NCBI GenBank assembly: GCA_002946415.1
Contig: NJPS01000038.1
Span: 186,001 to 250,000 of the forward strand
From: Rutstroemia sp. NJR-2017a BVV2
Taxonomy: Eukaryota; Ascomycota; Leotiomycetes; Helotiales; Rutstroemiaceae
DNA length: 64,000 bases
Direction of reading: 5' to 3'
The position numbers and the translations under genes are program-made. Under the pieces are notes generated by a model. That model did no database searches, was not told where the DNA came from, and worked only from the letters and a program-made list of their open reading frames with translations. Shown here piece by piece: positions 22,137-32,781 of the stretch (the first letter of the stretch is position 1; the number at the start of each line of letters is the position of its first letter).

Positions 22137-25100
22137 CTAATGCATGACACTCTGTCTCCATCTCTCCACCATATCCAGCTGCCCCTGATTCAGGGGCTCA
22201 CCGCCCGGACCTAGCTGAATCCCCGCCATGGGATGCTGCATATTCTGCATCGGCATGCCCATAGCATTATAGCCCGGCATTGCATTCATATTAGGATTCG
22301 AGTAGCCCATATTAGCGTAGGAGTTCGAGTACTGCATCATCATGGGGTTATTATTGAAGTTATTGTAATTCACCGCGGTCGGTTGAGCGTATTGCGGAAA
22401 GCCGGTGCCGGGCATCGCCATGCTGTTGCGCATGTTATAGTTTGCGGGTTGAGGAGGTCTGACCATGCCGGGCTGTTTCTGAGGTTCATCGAACATGCCA
22501 CTTTTGACGCGGCCGTGGCGAGCATTTATTGTTTGCTGGGTGACAAAATTTGTCATCGTACTGGCTCTTTGCTGACTTTTCTTTTCATGCAGACCTAGGA
22601 GGCCAGTAGCTGGTCTATTGGTGAGCTTGGTGAAGGAAGCTGCTCGACCTGCTCCTGCAGCTGGATGAGCAGATAGAATATCAGCCATGCTGCGTCGTTT
22701 GTTGACAACAAGACCTTCCTGTGACGCCTCGCCCCCAGCACCAACTTCTTTCTCGCGGGCTTCTCGCTCAGCTTGGAGACGTTTCCGTCTTTGACCCAAT
22801 GTTTCCTCCTCCTCATTAGCTGGCGCCGTTGCTGTCTCTTTTCCTTTGCCCTTATCGTCATCCTTTAGGAGCTCACCACCAAATTGACTCATCATTTCGG
22901 ATGCGAAATCACCACTAACAGGTCTAGCGGCAGGGAGCCCGGTGCCTGTTCCTCCTTGTTCCTTTAACCTCTTGATGCGTTGCGCTAGGGTTTCTCCTTC
23001 CACTTCTTCCGGTGGCTCACCCACAGAAAGATGCATCATGGTAGAGGCACGATTCGAAGGCATGGTTTGTCCAGTGATCCTAGCTCTGCGCCGACTGAGT
23101 GGCTCATTGTCTTCTAGCTCTCGCCTTTCCATCAGACCAAGCGGTCGTTCTGTCTCTTGGAAATGAGCCTTGGCTGCGCCCAATAATGCCAATGGAACGT
23201 CCTCGTCGTCCTCCGCGTCTGGGTCCTCATCCTGATTGATTTGCCATGCTAGGTTGACTTGCTTTTGCTTTCGAGCTTTCTGCTGTAATTGTAGGACAGT
23301 ATCCATCTGGAGTAAAGTGGAATGCACACCATTAGGGTAGGCGCTTGTGAGAGGTCTCGTGCGTGTCTTTTGCTGCTGCTTGCGCAATTGCAATTCAGCA
23401 AGTAAGGTAGTAGGTGGTCCATGGTAGACCTCATCATCTCTCTGTCCCTCGTCTTCCAGATCTGAATCATCAGCTCGTATAAGATCCGTTGCACCGCTGA
23501 TCCCACGGGAATGTCGCAGTAGTGCGGTATCTCTGTTGTTTATATCATCATCGTCATCCTCGATGGGCGATCTCGTGGTCTTTCTCTCAAGGACGTTGGC
23601 CATTGTGGACGCACGTTTGTCGTTGTCGGAATCAAGTAAATTGCTGCTACTTGCTCGACGACCGAGCAAAAGATTAATCGAGCTGGCTCTCTTCTTTGGT
23701 TTGTCCTGCTTCTCTGGTATTAATAACTGCTTTGCAGCCTTGCTGCTTTGGGGGCGTGCTTTCCCGTAAACTTCAGCGCCAAGTTGACCAGCAAATGCAT
23801 GGTCTGTAAATGCGCCAACTGGTGCGTGTGCAGATGCGTCAAGAATGCTATCCAGTGTAGCCACCGCAGATTGTTCCTTCAATTCGACAACCTCTTGGTG
23901 ACCTTGTAGTTCGAAGAAAGCGTTTGCTCGGAGGTGAGGAGGCATGTGCTCCAAGTCCCGCGTATTTCGTCTGCCGCCCATACTCATTCGCTGGTGCTGT
24001 GGAATGTATTCCATTTTCTGCGCCTCGTCATTTTCTGCCAAGGGCTCATCGTTCGATTCCAAAACATCTGGAAGCCAGATGGCTGATTGCCGAGCTGCAG
24101 CTGGAATGTTGTTAAGAACTTCAGACCGCCTCTTATTTCTAGCTGTAGACGACGGATTCTTTGATAATTTTTGAGGAAGGTTAAGCATCATAGGTACAGG
24201 TGCTGGGTAGTATACCATCTGCTGTCCTGTACTTGGGTCTGCATATGATTGCGGACGTGGCAAGTGGCTGTCTGGCGGCGCTCTCGCCTGCCCATTGTCC
24301 ATGCCCATTCCAGCTATACCAAGATGAGTGGCAGAAGACATTCTTCTCGGATCATGCTGCATGTCGAAATCCATCGACGGCATTTGTGTCTCAGAAAATG
24401 ATATTGTTGGATCCTCCATGTTAAAATCGAGATCTAAAGACGGTCTCCGCGGAGCAGAATGTATTCCATCGAAGTCCGCAAACATTTTCTCAGCTTGTTC
24501 ATAAGTGCTCGTCGAAGCAGCAGTCTGTGGACGAGACTCCATGGCCTCCTCTTGCGGAGGCTGCGCCATGTTCTGGTTATCGAGATGGTCGACAACTGGT
24601 CGGGTCAAAGTTGAAGAACTTTCGTCCTGTTCCGCAATTGAATTTGTTTGATGGCCGACAAGGGAAGGAAAGGAGGAGTTGACGAAAGAATCCAGCGGTC
24701 TACCCTCTAATTCTGGTTCTGGTCGACTCCCAAATCTCGAGCTTTTCGAAGCGGATCGTCCTCTTGTGGTTGTGGAGAAAGAGCCCTTAGGAGACATCAT
24801 ATACGCCGCGGGTGAATACCCTCCTGACCTTGCAGCACTATTCAACTCGACGATGGAGCTCGCATTTGAGACTTGTCTTGACACTTGGGGCATTTCGTTT
24901 AATTGGGAAAGGATCGATGATCGTCGGCTGTCGGAACGTTTCTGCTCCATATGGAGTTCTCGAATCGCATCGTCAATGGAGGAAGTCATGCTCAATTGTT
25001 CTGCCGTTTTCTCTAATTTATCGATATTTCCCACATATGCTCCCTGCAGAACCTGTAAATCCGGCGTGGGATGTCGCAAAGCAATGCTGTGCCCGGACGA

Positions 25101-25586
25101 AGTACGCACAATCGGTTCGTGATCTTTCGAGAATAATGCACGCGGCGATATAGGGGAAGTCGTATTGTTGGACGATGCTGTGGCTGGGTTTCGGAGGGGA
25201 CGCGGGCGTGGAATGCTCAAAACTAGTGGTTCATCCGTTGTCGAAGATCCTCCTCGGCTTGCAACCTTCTTCTTTTCGGGCGATGGGACTGGGGAGACCA
25301 TTCTTTCATCATAATCCTCCTCTTCTACCATATCATAACTGCCACTGGACTTAGTACTCTTGGAAGCAATGGACCGTACCATTTGACTGAGACTACTAGC
25401 ACTCGTTGGAAGCTTTAGAAGACCCGTATGGTTCTGGCTCGTATCCCCGTTCTCGTTTTGCGTATCTAAAAATAGATGATCCAATGGAGAGGGGCGCTGA
25501 AAGGGAGAGCTAGGAGTGGCAGACTGTATGTCCTGGTCGTCGACATCTTTTTCGTGGTCATTTTGATCAATGGCATTATAAGCCAT
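22137..25586 (-). CDS. Large disordered protein with repeated R-x-S motifs, function unknown
   Basis: A single-exon gene of 1149 residues starting at ATG 25586 (MAYNAIDQND). I recognise no enzyme domain. Most of the chain is low-complexity and probably disordered: Ser/Thr/Pro-rich to about residue 480, acidic blocks near 675-690 and 785-797, and an Asn/Met/Gly/Tyr/Gln-rich prion-like tail from about 1040. Inside it a short basic motif, Arg-Arg/Ala-Ser followed three to six residues later by a hydrophobic residue, recurs at about residues 221, 487, 633, 643, 658, 846, 964, 981 and 1007. Two copies of an E-x-L-x-Q-R-x-K-R-L element lie near 866 and 928. The C-terminus ends in LDMVERWRQSVMH. The motif resembles PKA/14-3-3-type phosphosites. 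A role as a signalling scaffold or RNA-granule protein is inference only. Uninterrupted length makes the gene itself certain. Confidence 0.85.
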   Translation of the reverse strand: MAYNAIDQNDHEKDVDDQDIQSATPSSPFQRPSPLDHLFLDTQNENGDTSQNHTGLLKLPTSASSLSQMVRSIASKSTKSSGSYDMVEEEDYDERMVSPVPSPEKKKVASRGGSSTTDEPLVLSIPRPRPLRNPATASSNNTTSPISPRALFSKDHEPIVRTSSGHSIALRHPTPDLQVLQGAYVGNIDKLEKTAEQLSMTSSIDDAIRELHMEQKRSDSRRSSILSQLNEMPQVSRQVSNASSIVELNSAARSGGYSPAAYMMSPKGSFSTTTRGRSASKSSRFGSRPEPELEGRPLDSFVNSSFPSLVGHQTNSIAEQDESSSTLTRPVVDHLDNQNMAQPPQEEAMESRPQTAASTSTYEQAEKMFADFDGIHSAPRRPSLDLDFNMEDPTISFSETQMPSMDFDMQHDPRRMSSATHLGIAGMGMDNGQARAPPDSHLPRPQSYADPSTGQQMVYYPAPVPMMLNLPQKLSKNPSSTARNKRRSEVLNNIPAAARQSAIWLPDVLESNDEPLAENDEAQKMEYIPQHQRMSMGGRRNTRDLEHMPPHLRANAFFELQGHQEVVELKEQSAVATLDSILDASAHAPVGAFTDHAFAGQLGAEVYGKARPQSSKAAKQLLIPEKQDKPKKRASSINLLLGRRASSSNLLDSDNDKRASTMANVLERKTTRSPIEDDDDDINNRDTALLRHSRGISGATDLIRADDSDLEDEGQRDDEVYHGPPTTLLAELQLRKQQQKTRTRPLTSAYPNGVHSTLLQMDTVLQLQQKARKQKQVNLAWQINQDEDPDAEDDEDVPLALLGAAKAHFQETERPLGLMERRELEDNEPLSRRRARITGQTMPSNRASTMMHLSVGEPPEEVEGETLAQRIKRLKEQGGTGTGLPAARPVSGDFASEMMSQFGGELLKDDDKGKGKETATAPANEEEETLGQRRKRLQAEREAREKEVGAGGEASQEGLVVNKRRSMADILSAHPAAGAGRAASFTKLTNRPATGLLGLHEKKSQQRASTMTNFVTQQTINARHGRVKSGMFDEPQKQPGMVRPPQPANYNMRNSMAMPGTGFPQYAQPTAVNYNNFNNNPMMMQYSNSYANMGYSNPNMNAMPGYNAMGMPMQNMQHPMAGIQLGPGGEPLNQGQLDMVERWRQSVMH

Positions 25587-27279
25587 GATGGGCAAACAAT
25601 GCTCTGCTGATGTTATGGGGGATGGAATTCTGAGGTTGTTGACAATCCGGATCTGGGTGGGAGATGAGATAACGATTAAATCTTGGTATTATACAAACCA
25701 GCCAACTAAAACCGAAAACCAAGTCTGTAAATGAACTGTAGCTGCGCTTCGCTGTGACTGGTCTTAATTAAATATTTACTTTTTCTTTTCTTAGATCCAC
25801 AGCAGAAATTAATGTCGGAAACAGAGTCATGAATTGAACTGCGCGAGCAGTAAACAAACCAGACTGGATGAGAACCGTTTTATGATACTCTTTTCTCGAC
25901 GGTTGGCAATCCATCCCAGATCCTAGCAAAGAAAAAATATCATCCCGCCGCTACAATGAGGACGCGCCGTGGAAGCATGGATCGAGGAGGCATGGATGAA
26001 GCATAAGGTTTTGCGAGCGGGTGGACTCTCGCCAGTAGATATCAATATTACAACCAGGGAAACCGCAGAAGAGAACAATCACTGGCGCGGCACAACTACA
26101 TGGAACTCATGGATTGGTTACAATAAGATTGGGGAAGAGATGTCTGCATGTGTGCTAATCAGTATCCCTGGAGACTCTTGAATTCTCACAATCTGCAATA
26201 TCTCAATATTATAGATATCCCCAACAGGTACGGAGTCGCTCGACATATGGTCTAGTTCACAGGGCGAAGGGGACGTTCTCGCTGCATTGATGGTACCATT
26301 AAATTACTCGATCGACCTATTCTCAAGACTGTTCTCTCCACAAACAGTAGCAGTTGGTAGGATTTTTGCAGGATTAGCGCTGCAACAGCTTATCTGTCGT
26401 CGTCGTTGCCAGGACTCGGTACATGGTAAGATATCTAGCTGACTTTCGGCCCCTGTCTATTTTCGAACCGGGTATGTCACGCTTTTCCCCCTCATCTCAA
26501 CAAGGGAAAAGGTTCCTGGAACGCAATGTTGTGGAACTGCAATATAAATAAGCTAGATAACATTTGCTGCGGACACAACTTGTTGGCAAATGCAGTAACT
26601 CGGTTCGTGCATGAGTTGTAGTGTTGTGTCTTCGCGGTAAACTTTTCAGTCAAACCAGAGCGAGATCGCGGGATATTGTCATTTATGAGTGAGCAATGGC
26701 GTATGAAGTAGAGTTAGACAACCGTGGCGGTAGGTATATCTTATCCATGTTGCATTTCTCCGGCCTCATTTTCAGGCCCGGATAGCTCAGGTGGGAAATT
26801 GGTCATGCGTGTGCAATGATGAGGATGCCAGCTAGTCTTTGGGAGGTATTGAAGCTTATCATTACACACAAAGTTATTCTTGTCTCAGTTTGATGCAAAT
26901 CTTCAAGTGATTCCGTACCTAAGTAGATGGTAGATGAAAAGGGGCGTATATCATACAACGTCTATAGCAACGTCTATATCAAAGCCATATTCGAGGCCCT
27001 TCTTCCCTAGAACACGGTTCGGCGATAGGTGGACTGGACAATCGGGTCGTGAGAGTTTCTAAACCACCATTATGCTGTTTATTTTTGTGATGTACAGACA
27101 TACAAAGGAAAGTGCTGCGGGATATGTGCAAAAAGCACCTTGGGTTGCTCGTCATCCGCAGTTTCTCAAGCAACTGGTTGAGAGAATGCTACGTCCTGTC
27201 CATTCTCTCACACACAAACTCTTTTCACGTCATACACAGCTCCATCTAAGCTCCGTCATAACCCTATCGTACCATCCGC
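25587..27279. other. Intergenic region
   Basis: The left part is the promoter region of the 1149-residue gene. I see no coding gene, only frames up to 92 codons without start or splice support. The sequence GCCCGGATAGCTCAGG at 26776 looks like the start of a tRNA, but the rest does not fold as one. Confidence 0.5.
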
Positions 27280-28038
27280 TCAGTGATGGGCTCCAGTGTC
27301 ACCTCTGTATCCTACCAACTTCATTCTACCGATCATCTCACCAACTGTGAAGAAACCCAATACTTCGGCAAAGATAACACCACCTGTAATCATCTGGCTT
27401 GTGCTGATGTTTCGCAATTGTTCAAGCATGCCAGAAGGTGTGGCAGCGTTGGAGGTTGATGCTGAGGTGAATGCAGATCGAGGATTTCCAGACCGGATGC
27501 TGTTGACTATCCTCTGGAAATATGATTGGAATGTGGACACTGGTCTGCAGGCCATAGTATTAGCCTTCTGGTCATTTAAAAGCAATCATATAGTGTAATA
27601 CTTACGGAGGGTTCATCTTCTGTCCTCGGAAAACCAACTTGGAAAGCTCTAATCCGACACGAGCGTAGTAGACGGTTGGGGGAATTTGTCCTAGATGCAT
27701 ATATCAGGTCAAATCCCTAAGTGGAAGAACGTGCCCCATAATCTCCACCACTTACGCTCAATAAAGGCGATAACCCTCCCAGTTCTTCCTCCAACTTTTC
27801 CTAACGCATTTCCGAGTCCCTTAGCAGCACCGGCAATAGCAGGTCCCGCAGATGATGTGACACGTGAGAGACCTTGGGTGGCCTTTGCTTGGAAATCGGA
27901 AGCTCTCTGTTGTACTTTTGAAGCTGTCTCCTTGGTTGCTTCCGTGGCCTTAGAGGAGGTAGACTCAAATCTTCGTGACGTCCGTCCTGCAAGCTTGGTC
28001 GACTGCCGCAGCACGGCGCGAGAGATGGGTAATGACAT
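27280..28038 (-). CDS. ATP20: Mitochondrial ATP synthase subunit g
   Basis: Subunit g of the mitochondrial F1Fo ATP synthase, a small membrane protein needed to dimerise the complex and shape cristae. Three exons, 27756-28038, 27606-27690 and 27280-27544, give 210 residues with standard GT-AG junctions. The N-terminal about 30 residues (MSLPISRAVLRQSTKLAGR...) are rich in Arg and Ser with no acids, as in a matrix-targeting sequence. Ser/Ala/Lys-rich helical sequence follows. The subunit-g domain spans exons 2-3: PPTVYYARVGLELSKLVFRG, then QKMNPP joined to PVSTFQSYFQ, and the single membrane helix MITGGVIFAEVLGFFTVGEMIGR near the end, containing the GxxxG-like spacing used for dimer contacts. 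Length and domain order match the family. It lies head-to-tail with the arabinitol dehydrogenase gene, 365 bp downstream of that gene's stop. Confidence 0.92.
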
Positions 28039-28403
28039 GGTAAAACTGGGCGCCTCTCAACAGAAGGAAAATGACACTCTCGTTGGTCGAGTTGTCTATT
28101 ATCGAGCAATTGGTCGTGAATTGTGATCGCGAGAGGAAACGACTTTTTCGCCGACGCACTCCGGAAAGCTTAGGAACGAACAGAAAATTATTCACGTGCG
28201 CGGTTGTGGGAATTGCGATTACGTAAGCCACCACCAGAAAATAAGCAGAGCTTCATTATTTGCTCTTTATAACTCAATTCTTCACATTCAATCGTAAGAA
28301 TATCAGTTGGAAATTTTACTTTAATCAAACCAGAAGTCTACAAAATGCTATGCCATGTATTCCCATTAATCATCATCATCATCGCCAATGAACAAACAAG
28401 CAT
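28039..28403. other. Spacer between the ATP20 and arabinitol dehydrogenase genes
   Basis: The promoter of the minus-strand ATP20 gene and the 3' end of the upstream dehydrogenase gene must both lie here. An ATC trinucleotide run occurs near 28370. No coding sequence is seen. Confidence 0.6.
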
Positions 28404-29579
28404 TTAGTCTTCGTTCTGAATCTGAACCTTTATCGCTCCTGTCTTTGGATTCGCCGCAGTCTCAAACGCCTTAATAGCATCCTCCAATGGGAAACGGTGG
28501 GTAACAAGCTTCTTCATATCGATAATCCCATTCTCCACGAGCCGGATGGCCTTTGGCCATGTGTTGCAGTAACGGTATTGGAATTGAAGGTCCACCTCGC
28601 GAGTGTTCAACCTCGAGAATGGTATCTTCATCTCGTTTCCTCCGACACCAACCACAAATACCTTTCCGCCGAACTTGACAGCCCAGCAAGCCGCCGCGAC
28701 ACTGCTTTCGACTCCAGTACACTCCATAGCAATTGCGGGCTCAATGCCTCCAAATGCTTGAACAATGGCTTTGGCACCTTCCTCGGCCGATGTTCTGCCA
28801 ACTTTGTGCGGAATGACAGATGGGACGAGTTCCTTCGCAAAAGCAAGTCGTCCATCATCAATGTCTGTGATGACGATTGGGCAAGCTCCTGCTGCCCGAC
28901 AGCAAAGAAGAGTGATAAGTCCAATGGGACCAGCTCCGCAAATAAGAACCGGATCTCCCAATTTAACGTTCGCTCTGTCCAGGCCAGCCAGTGCAACACT
29001 TAAAGGTTCTAGTAAAGCACCATCTTCAAACGACATGTCTCCGATTTTGTGACACCATGTAGCAGGGTGGTTCACGTATCTGCGGAGCAGTCCCGGCACC
29101 GGTGGGGTGGATAAGAATAGCACCTTTTCGCAACCATTGTATCTGCCCGTCAGGCATTGTTCGCATTCGTTACAGATGATATTTGGCTCGACAGCCACTC
29201 GATCGCCAACCTTCAAACTGTCAACCGATGGGTGTACCGCCAGGATGACACCAGCCGATTCGTGGCCCAGGATGTGAGTATCTTCGACAATCATAGGTCC
29301 AATAGCGCCAGCATGCCAAAAGTGCACATCCGACCTGCGACAATTAGTAAATATTCGCGCTCTGGAAGCTTCGGTGTATGCTTACCCGCAGATACCGACG
29401 CTTCTAATGCCGACTGTAACTTCTCCTGGCTTCAAGTCTTCTCCCTTCTGAACGCTCTCCACGGAGGGTTCCGCATCCGCAACCCATAGCTCGTGAGCGG
29501 GGTTGGTGTAAACTCCGATGTTTGATTTGGCAGGCTTCGCCATTGTGGAAGAATGGATCTCTGTTGCGGAAGGACTCAT
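28404..29579 (-). CDS. lad1: L-arabinitol 4-dehydrogenase
   Basis: A zinc-dependent, NAD+-linked medium-chain dehydrogenase of the polyol branch, oxidising L-arabinitol to L-xylulose in fungal L-arabinose catabolism. Two exons, 29386-29579 and 28404-29334, give 374 residues, near the family's usual 375-385. Catalytic zinc ligands are Cys64 (GICGSDVHFW), His89-Glu90 (LGHESAG) and Glu174 (LLEPLSVAL). The structural zinc site is Cys119, Cys122, Cys125 and Cys133. The Rossmann turn GAGPIG is at 198-203, and Asp222 after it fits NAD over NADP. The start [12 protein letters not shown] and the block [15 protein letters not shown] are typical of arabinitol rather than sorbitol or xylitol dehydrogenases, though these enzymes overlap in substrate. 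The ATG at 29579 was chosen as the first in frame; the Met at residue 13 is an alternative. The gene diverges from the hydroxyacid dehydrogenase gene at 30405. Confidence 0.88.
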
Positions 29580-30404
29580 TTTTCTATCTTTTTCTTTGCG
29601 AACGACCTGTGTACCTGATGAGAGGGAAAGGCAAGTACCATTGAAGGCAGGTTGGCTATCACTTATAACATATACCTGTCAACTGACCCGCAAGCTATTG
29701 TAGCGTCTCGACAATTATCCGCGTCCACCCACCTTTTCCCAAAAAGATGGAGTGCAGTAAGTCGCTGATCTCCACGAATTATACGCGTGCAAACCAGTCG
29801 GAACAATACGACGCACATTCTTTTCTCTGAAATTCCCCGCTGCTAGTTAGTGGCGGAACAGAGGATTGTGTCGGCGGAAGAGAGCCCGACAAGAGCAATA
29901 AGTTCTCCATGGCCGAAACGCATTTGCTGTACCACGATAGTATTGGATGTTGATGCGCACCAATCACATGTCCAGCATTCCACCGGCTGAATCGACTACG
30001 AGAAACATTTGTGTGGACTCTGTGGAGTACCCCCACAGTCTTAAATGTAAGAAATACAGTAACAGCTCCACGTGAGAAGTCCTTCAAAATTATTTTCATA
30101 TTTATGCGATTCAGAGTTGGGATGGCCGGCAAATATACAATTCCCGAAAGGGATTACATCATGCGGGGCTTTCCGATCTCGGATACTCAAATCGCACTTC
30201 ACTCGATGACAAATTTGGGAGTTGATGAACTTATTCAGCCAGTAACATGAATAGATTAATGATCGTTGGTGTTCATCGACCTTATTATCCTCACGCCCGG
30301 CTCTTGTGCAAGACTCTACACGTACGAAGGTAACCATTCCGGACAGGATTCAGGAACAAGCCTCCTCTACTAAGCTTTTACCGTGCAGGCTAGAACTCTT
30401 CACC
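29580..30404. promoter_or_regulatory. Shared divergent promoter region
   Basis: An 825-bp region lies between the divergent arabinitol dehydrogenase (-) and hydroxyacid dehydrogenase (+) genes. It must contain both promoters. I could not assign specific factor sites with confidence. Short frames on both strands look spurious. Confidence 0.55.
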
Positions 30405-31487
30405 ATGGCTCCCGTCCCCCGCTCACCAATCAAGCTCGCAATCCTAGACGACTACCAAGGTATTGCCCCCGCTCATTTCGAACGACTCAAGCCCACGTTC
30501 GAAATCGCCACTTTCCCCGACACCCTGCTACCTTACAACCATGCATCCACGCCTGAGGATGTCAAAAATCAACTCGTCGAGAGACTCAAGCCTTTCACAG
30601 TCATCTCATCTATGCGGGAACGCACCCCCTTTCCAGCTTCTCTTTTGGAGAAGCTGCCCAATTTGAAACTACTCCTCAATTCCGGTAGCAGGAACAAAGG
30701 TATTGACATGGATGCGGCTAAGAAGCTCGGCATTCGTGTCACAGGTGCCATGGGCAAAACTAGCAAGAAAGGTCCTGATAGCACTACTCAACATGCCGTT
30801 GCGCTGATCCTTGGGATAGCGAAGAACCTGGCATCGGACGACAAAGTAGTCAAGGAAGGTGGTTGGCAAACTACGCTGTCGACTGGTCTTGGAGGGAAGA
30901 CGTTCGCGACGATGGGATTAGGTAGGTTGGGTACGAATGTAGCTAAGATTATGTATTTGGCTTTTGGGATGAAAATCATTGCTTGGAGCTCCAGCTTGAC
31001 GCAGGAGACTGCGGATCAGCAGGCGAGAGAATGCGGGTTGCCGACGGAGGATGAGGATGGGGAGAAGGTGTTTAGGGCGGTGAGTAAAGAGGAGTTGTTC
31101 CAATCTGCGGATATACTGAGTGTGCACTTGGTGCTCAGTGAGCGATCGGTGGGGATTGTGGGGCAGAAGGAGCTGGATCTGATGAAGAAGAGCGCCTTGT
31201 TGGTTAATACCTCGCGGGGCCCGTTGATTCAGGAAGACGCTTTGTTGGATACTCTGCAGAAAGGAAAGATTCGTGGTGCGGCGTTAGATGTGTTTGATTT
31301 GGAGCCTTTGCCCCAGGAGAGCGCGTGGAGGAGCACCAAATGGGGCCAGGATGGGAGAAGCCAGGTGCTGCTGAGTCCGCATATGGGATATGTGGAAGAA
31401 GAGACGATGAATGAGTGGTATGAGGAACAGGTGGATAACGCGGAAAGATGGCATCAGGGGAAAGAGTTGAATGTTGTATTAGCATAA
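30405..31487 (+). CDS. D-isomer-specific 2-hydroxyacid dehydrogenase
   Basis: A single-exon 360-residue NAD(P)-dependent dehydrogenase of the D-2-hydroxyacid family (phosphoglycerate, glyoxylate and formate dehydrogenase relatives), reducing a 2-oxoacid or oxidising a D-2-hydroxyacid in the cytosol. The start is ATG 30405 in the context CACCATGGC; the frame is open further upstream, but that part is leader-like. Seen are LAILDDYQG at the N-terminus, the substrate loop LLLNSGSRNKGID, the cofactor turn GLGRLG at 171-176, and the catalytic set Arg271 (NTSRGPLI), Glu300 (DVFDLEPLP) and His326 (SPHMGYVEEET). All key residues are present, so it should be active. The substrate is unknown. The family's phosphoglycerate dehydrogenases carry a C-terminal regulatory ACT domain, which is absent here. 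Confidence 0.9.
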   Translation: MAPVPRSPIKLAILDDYQGIAPAHFERLKPTFEIATFPDTLLPYNHASTPEDVKNQLVERLKPFTVISSMRERTPFPASLLEKLPNLKLLLNSGSRNKGIDMDAAKKLGIRVTGAMGKTSKKGPDSTTQHAVALILGIAKNLASDDKVVKEGGWQTTLSTGLGGKTFATMGLGRLGTNVAKIMYLAFGMKIIAWSSSLTQETADQQARECGLPTEDEDGEKVFRAVSKEELFQSADILSVHLVLSERSVGIVGQKELDLMKKSALLVNTSRGPLIQEDALLDTLQKGKIRGAALDVFDLEPLPQESAWRSTKWGQDGRSQVLLSPHMGYVEEETMNEWYEEQVDNAERWHQGKELNVVLA

Positions 31488-31824
31488 ATCGTAGCGAGTA
31501 ACATGAAATTCAATGATTCGCATTATTTCTGGATCCGCTAGTCGCGGTATTTTGGACGTGGCTCGAAACCGCGAGGTTCTCGTCTGATGTACTTTGTTCT
31601 GGTCTCCGGTCTCGTCTGATGTTAAATTTAGATATAGGCAACTTTTCTTGAACGTACATTTATCTACATCTCTGTTCTATCTTTCGTCGTTCCTCTGTGG
31701 AAGCTTGCTGTAAATAGTCCTACCTTATAGGATGATTCAGTCATGTTTTTGCCAAGCTTTACATCAACGGTTCAAACTCTGTATTGATTCTGGACACTAC
31801 AAACTCTCCGAGTATACCTTCAAC
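31488..31824. other. 3' flank of the hydroxyacid dehydrogenase gene
   Basis: A short intergenic stretch with a TCTCGTCTGATGT element occurring twice (31580 and 31609 area). No coding sequence is supported. Confidence 0.5.
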
Positions 31825-32781
31825 ATGGCTAATTCGGTGATGTATAGCCATGCGGATCTCATTGGGCGAAGTGAAGATGATGAATACAACACTCTGCTGG
31901 CTGGCCAACCTGGTTGGCGTAAGTGCTATCGTGTTCAACAGTGCCATGCGTGTGCACTCACACTCTAATGGAACTCACGAGCAAGATCAAGTAGGCAGGA
32001 GCCCGAGCTTCTTTTTTATCGATATTAGACAGCACTCAAATGGAAAAGGAATCGCTGTTTATCTCAGCTTCACTTTTGTCGAACACCTCGTCACATTTTA
32101 AGGTTTTTGGTCACTTCAGGTTCACTCTCAATGCGGCAAGCCCGCACCTTCTACAGCTTTATAATTCCGGCCATATAGTAATTCAGAACCGGCCAGACCT
32201 CACCTTTTCTTCTACGAAACTCTCGCCTCTCAGATTATTTCAAACTGTCGAATGCCACTAATCTGGGGCCAACATTCAGATTAAAGAACCATGTCTGTTC
32301 ACCCCCGACGAGGCTGCTGCGTACATCGATCTCCAGGCAAAGTCGGCCATTTTCCAAGACAGAACCGATAGTGAAGAGTTTTCGAGAATTCAGAACAACC
32401 TTGATAGGCAAGTGCAGGTGCGAATCGCCGAAATTCGAGGCCAACCTTATCCCTCAGCTGCACCGGTCGCTACAGCCTCTGAGCCGAAGAATCTTGAAGC
32501 TGATGCCGGTGTCCAAAATCCATTTGACGCACTGATAAACGATGTGGTCAGTATCCACATATGGTCAGTCCTTGAAGCACATCTAATGGTCTTCATAGAT
32601 TACAAGATTGGTTGATCTCAACATCGAGGGAAGTCGAACAAGTAAATACGACGAGGCAAATTTGGAGTTAATAGAGGAAGTCGAATGTACTTGCAAGGTA
32701 GACTCCGAGACCAAGGAAAGGGCAATGCAAAGAGCTCTGAGAGAGTTGGCAGAGATGATGAAGAACGAGTTGCCGGTTTGA
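31825..32781 (+). CDS. Unrecognised small gene, exon structure partly unresolved
   Basis: The 3' half is convincing. An exon reading IKEPCLFTPDEAAAYIDLQ runs from 32280 (after a CAG acceptor) to 32546. A 52-nt GTCAGT-CATAG intron follows, then a last exon from 32599 to the stop at 32779-32781, reading ITRLVDLNIEGSRTSKYDE and ending in an acidic/basic helix (KERAMQRALRELAEMMKNELPV). The likely first exon is 31825-31918, starting MANSVMYSHADLIGRSEDDE and ending in a GTAAGT donor. Joining it straight to 32280 breaks the frame (phase 1 to phase 0), so a further small exon in between, or a different first exon, is required; I could not find it. The product is small, soluble and rich in Glu, Ala and Arg. 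I recognise no family. Confidence 0.45.

Noticed and set aside
26776..26850. tRNA-like start GCCCGGATAGCTCAGG
   Set aside because: It resembles the acceptor and D-arm start of a tRNA, but no anticodon stem, T-arm or GGTTCGA box follows at the right distance.
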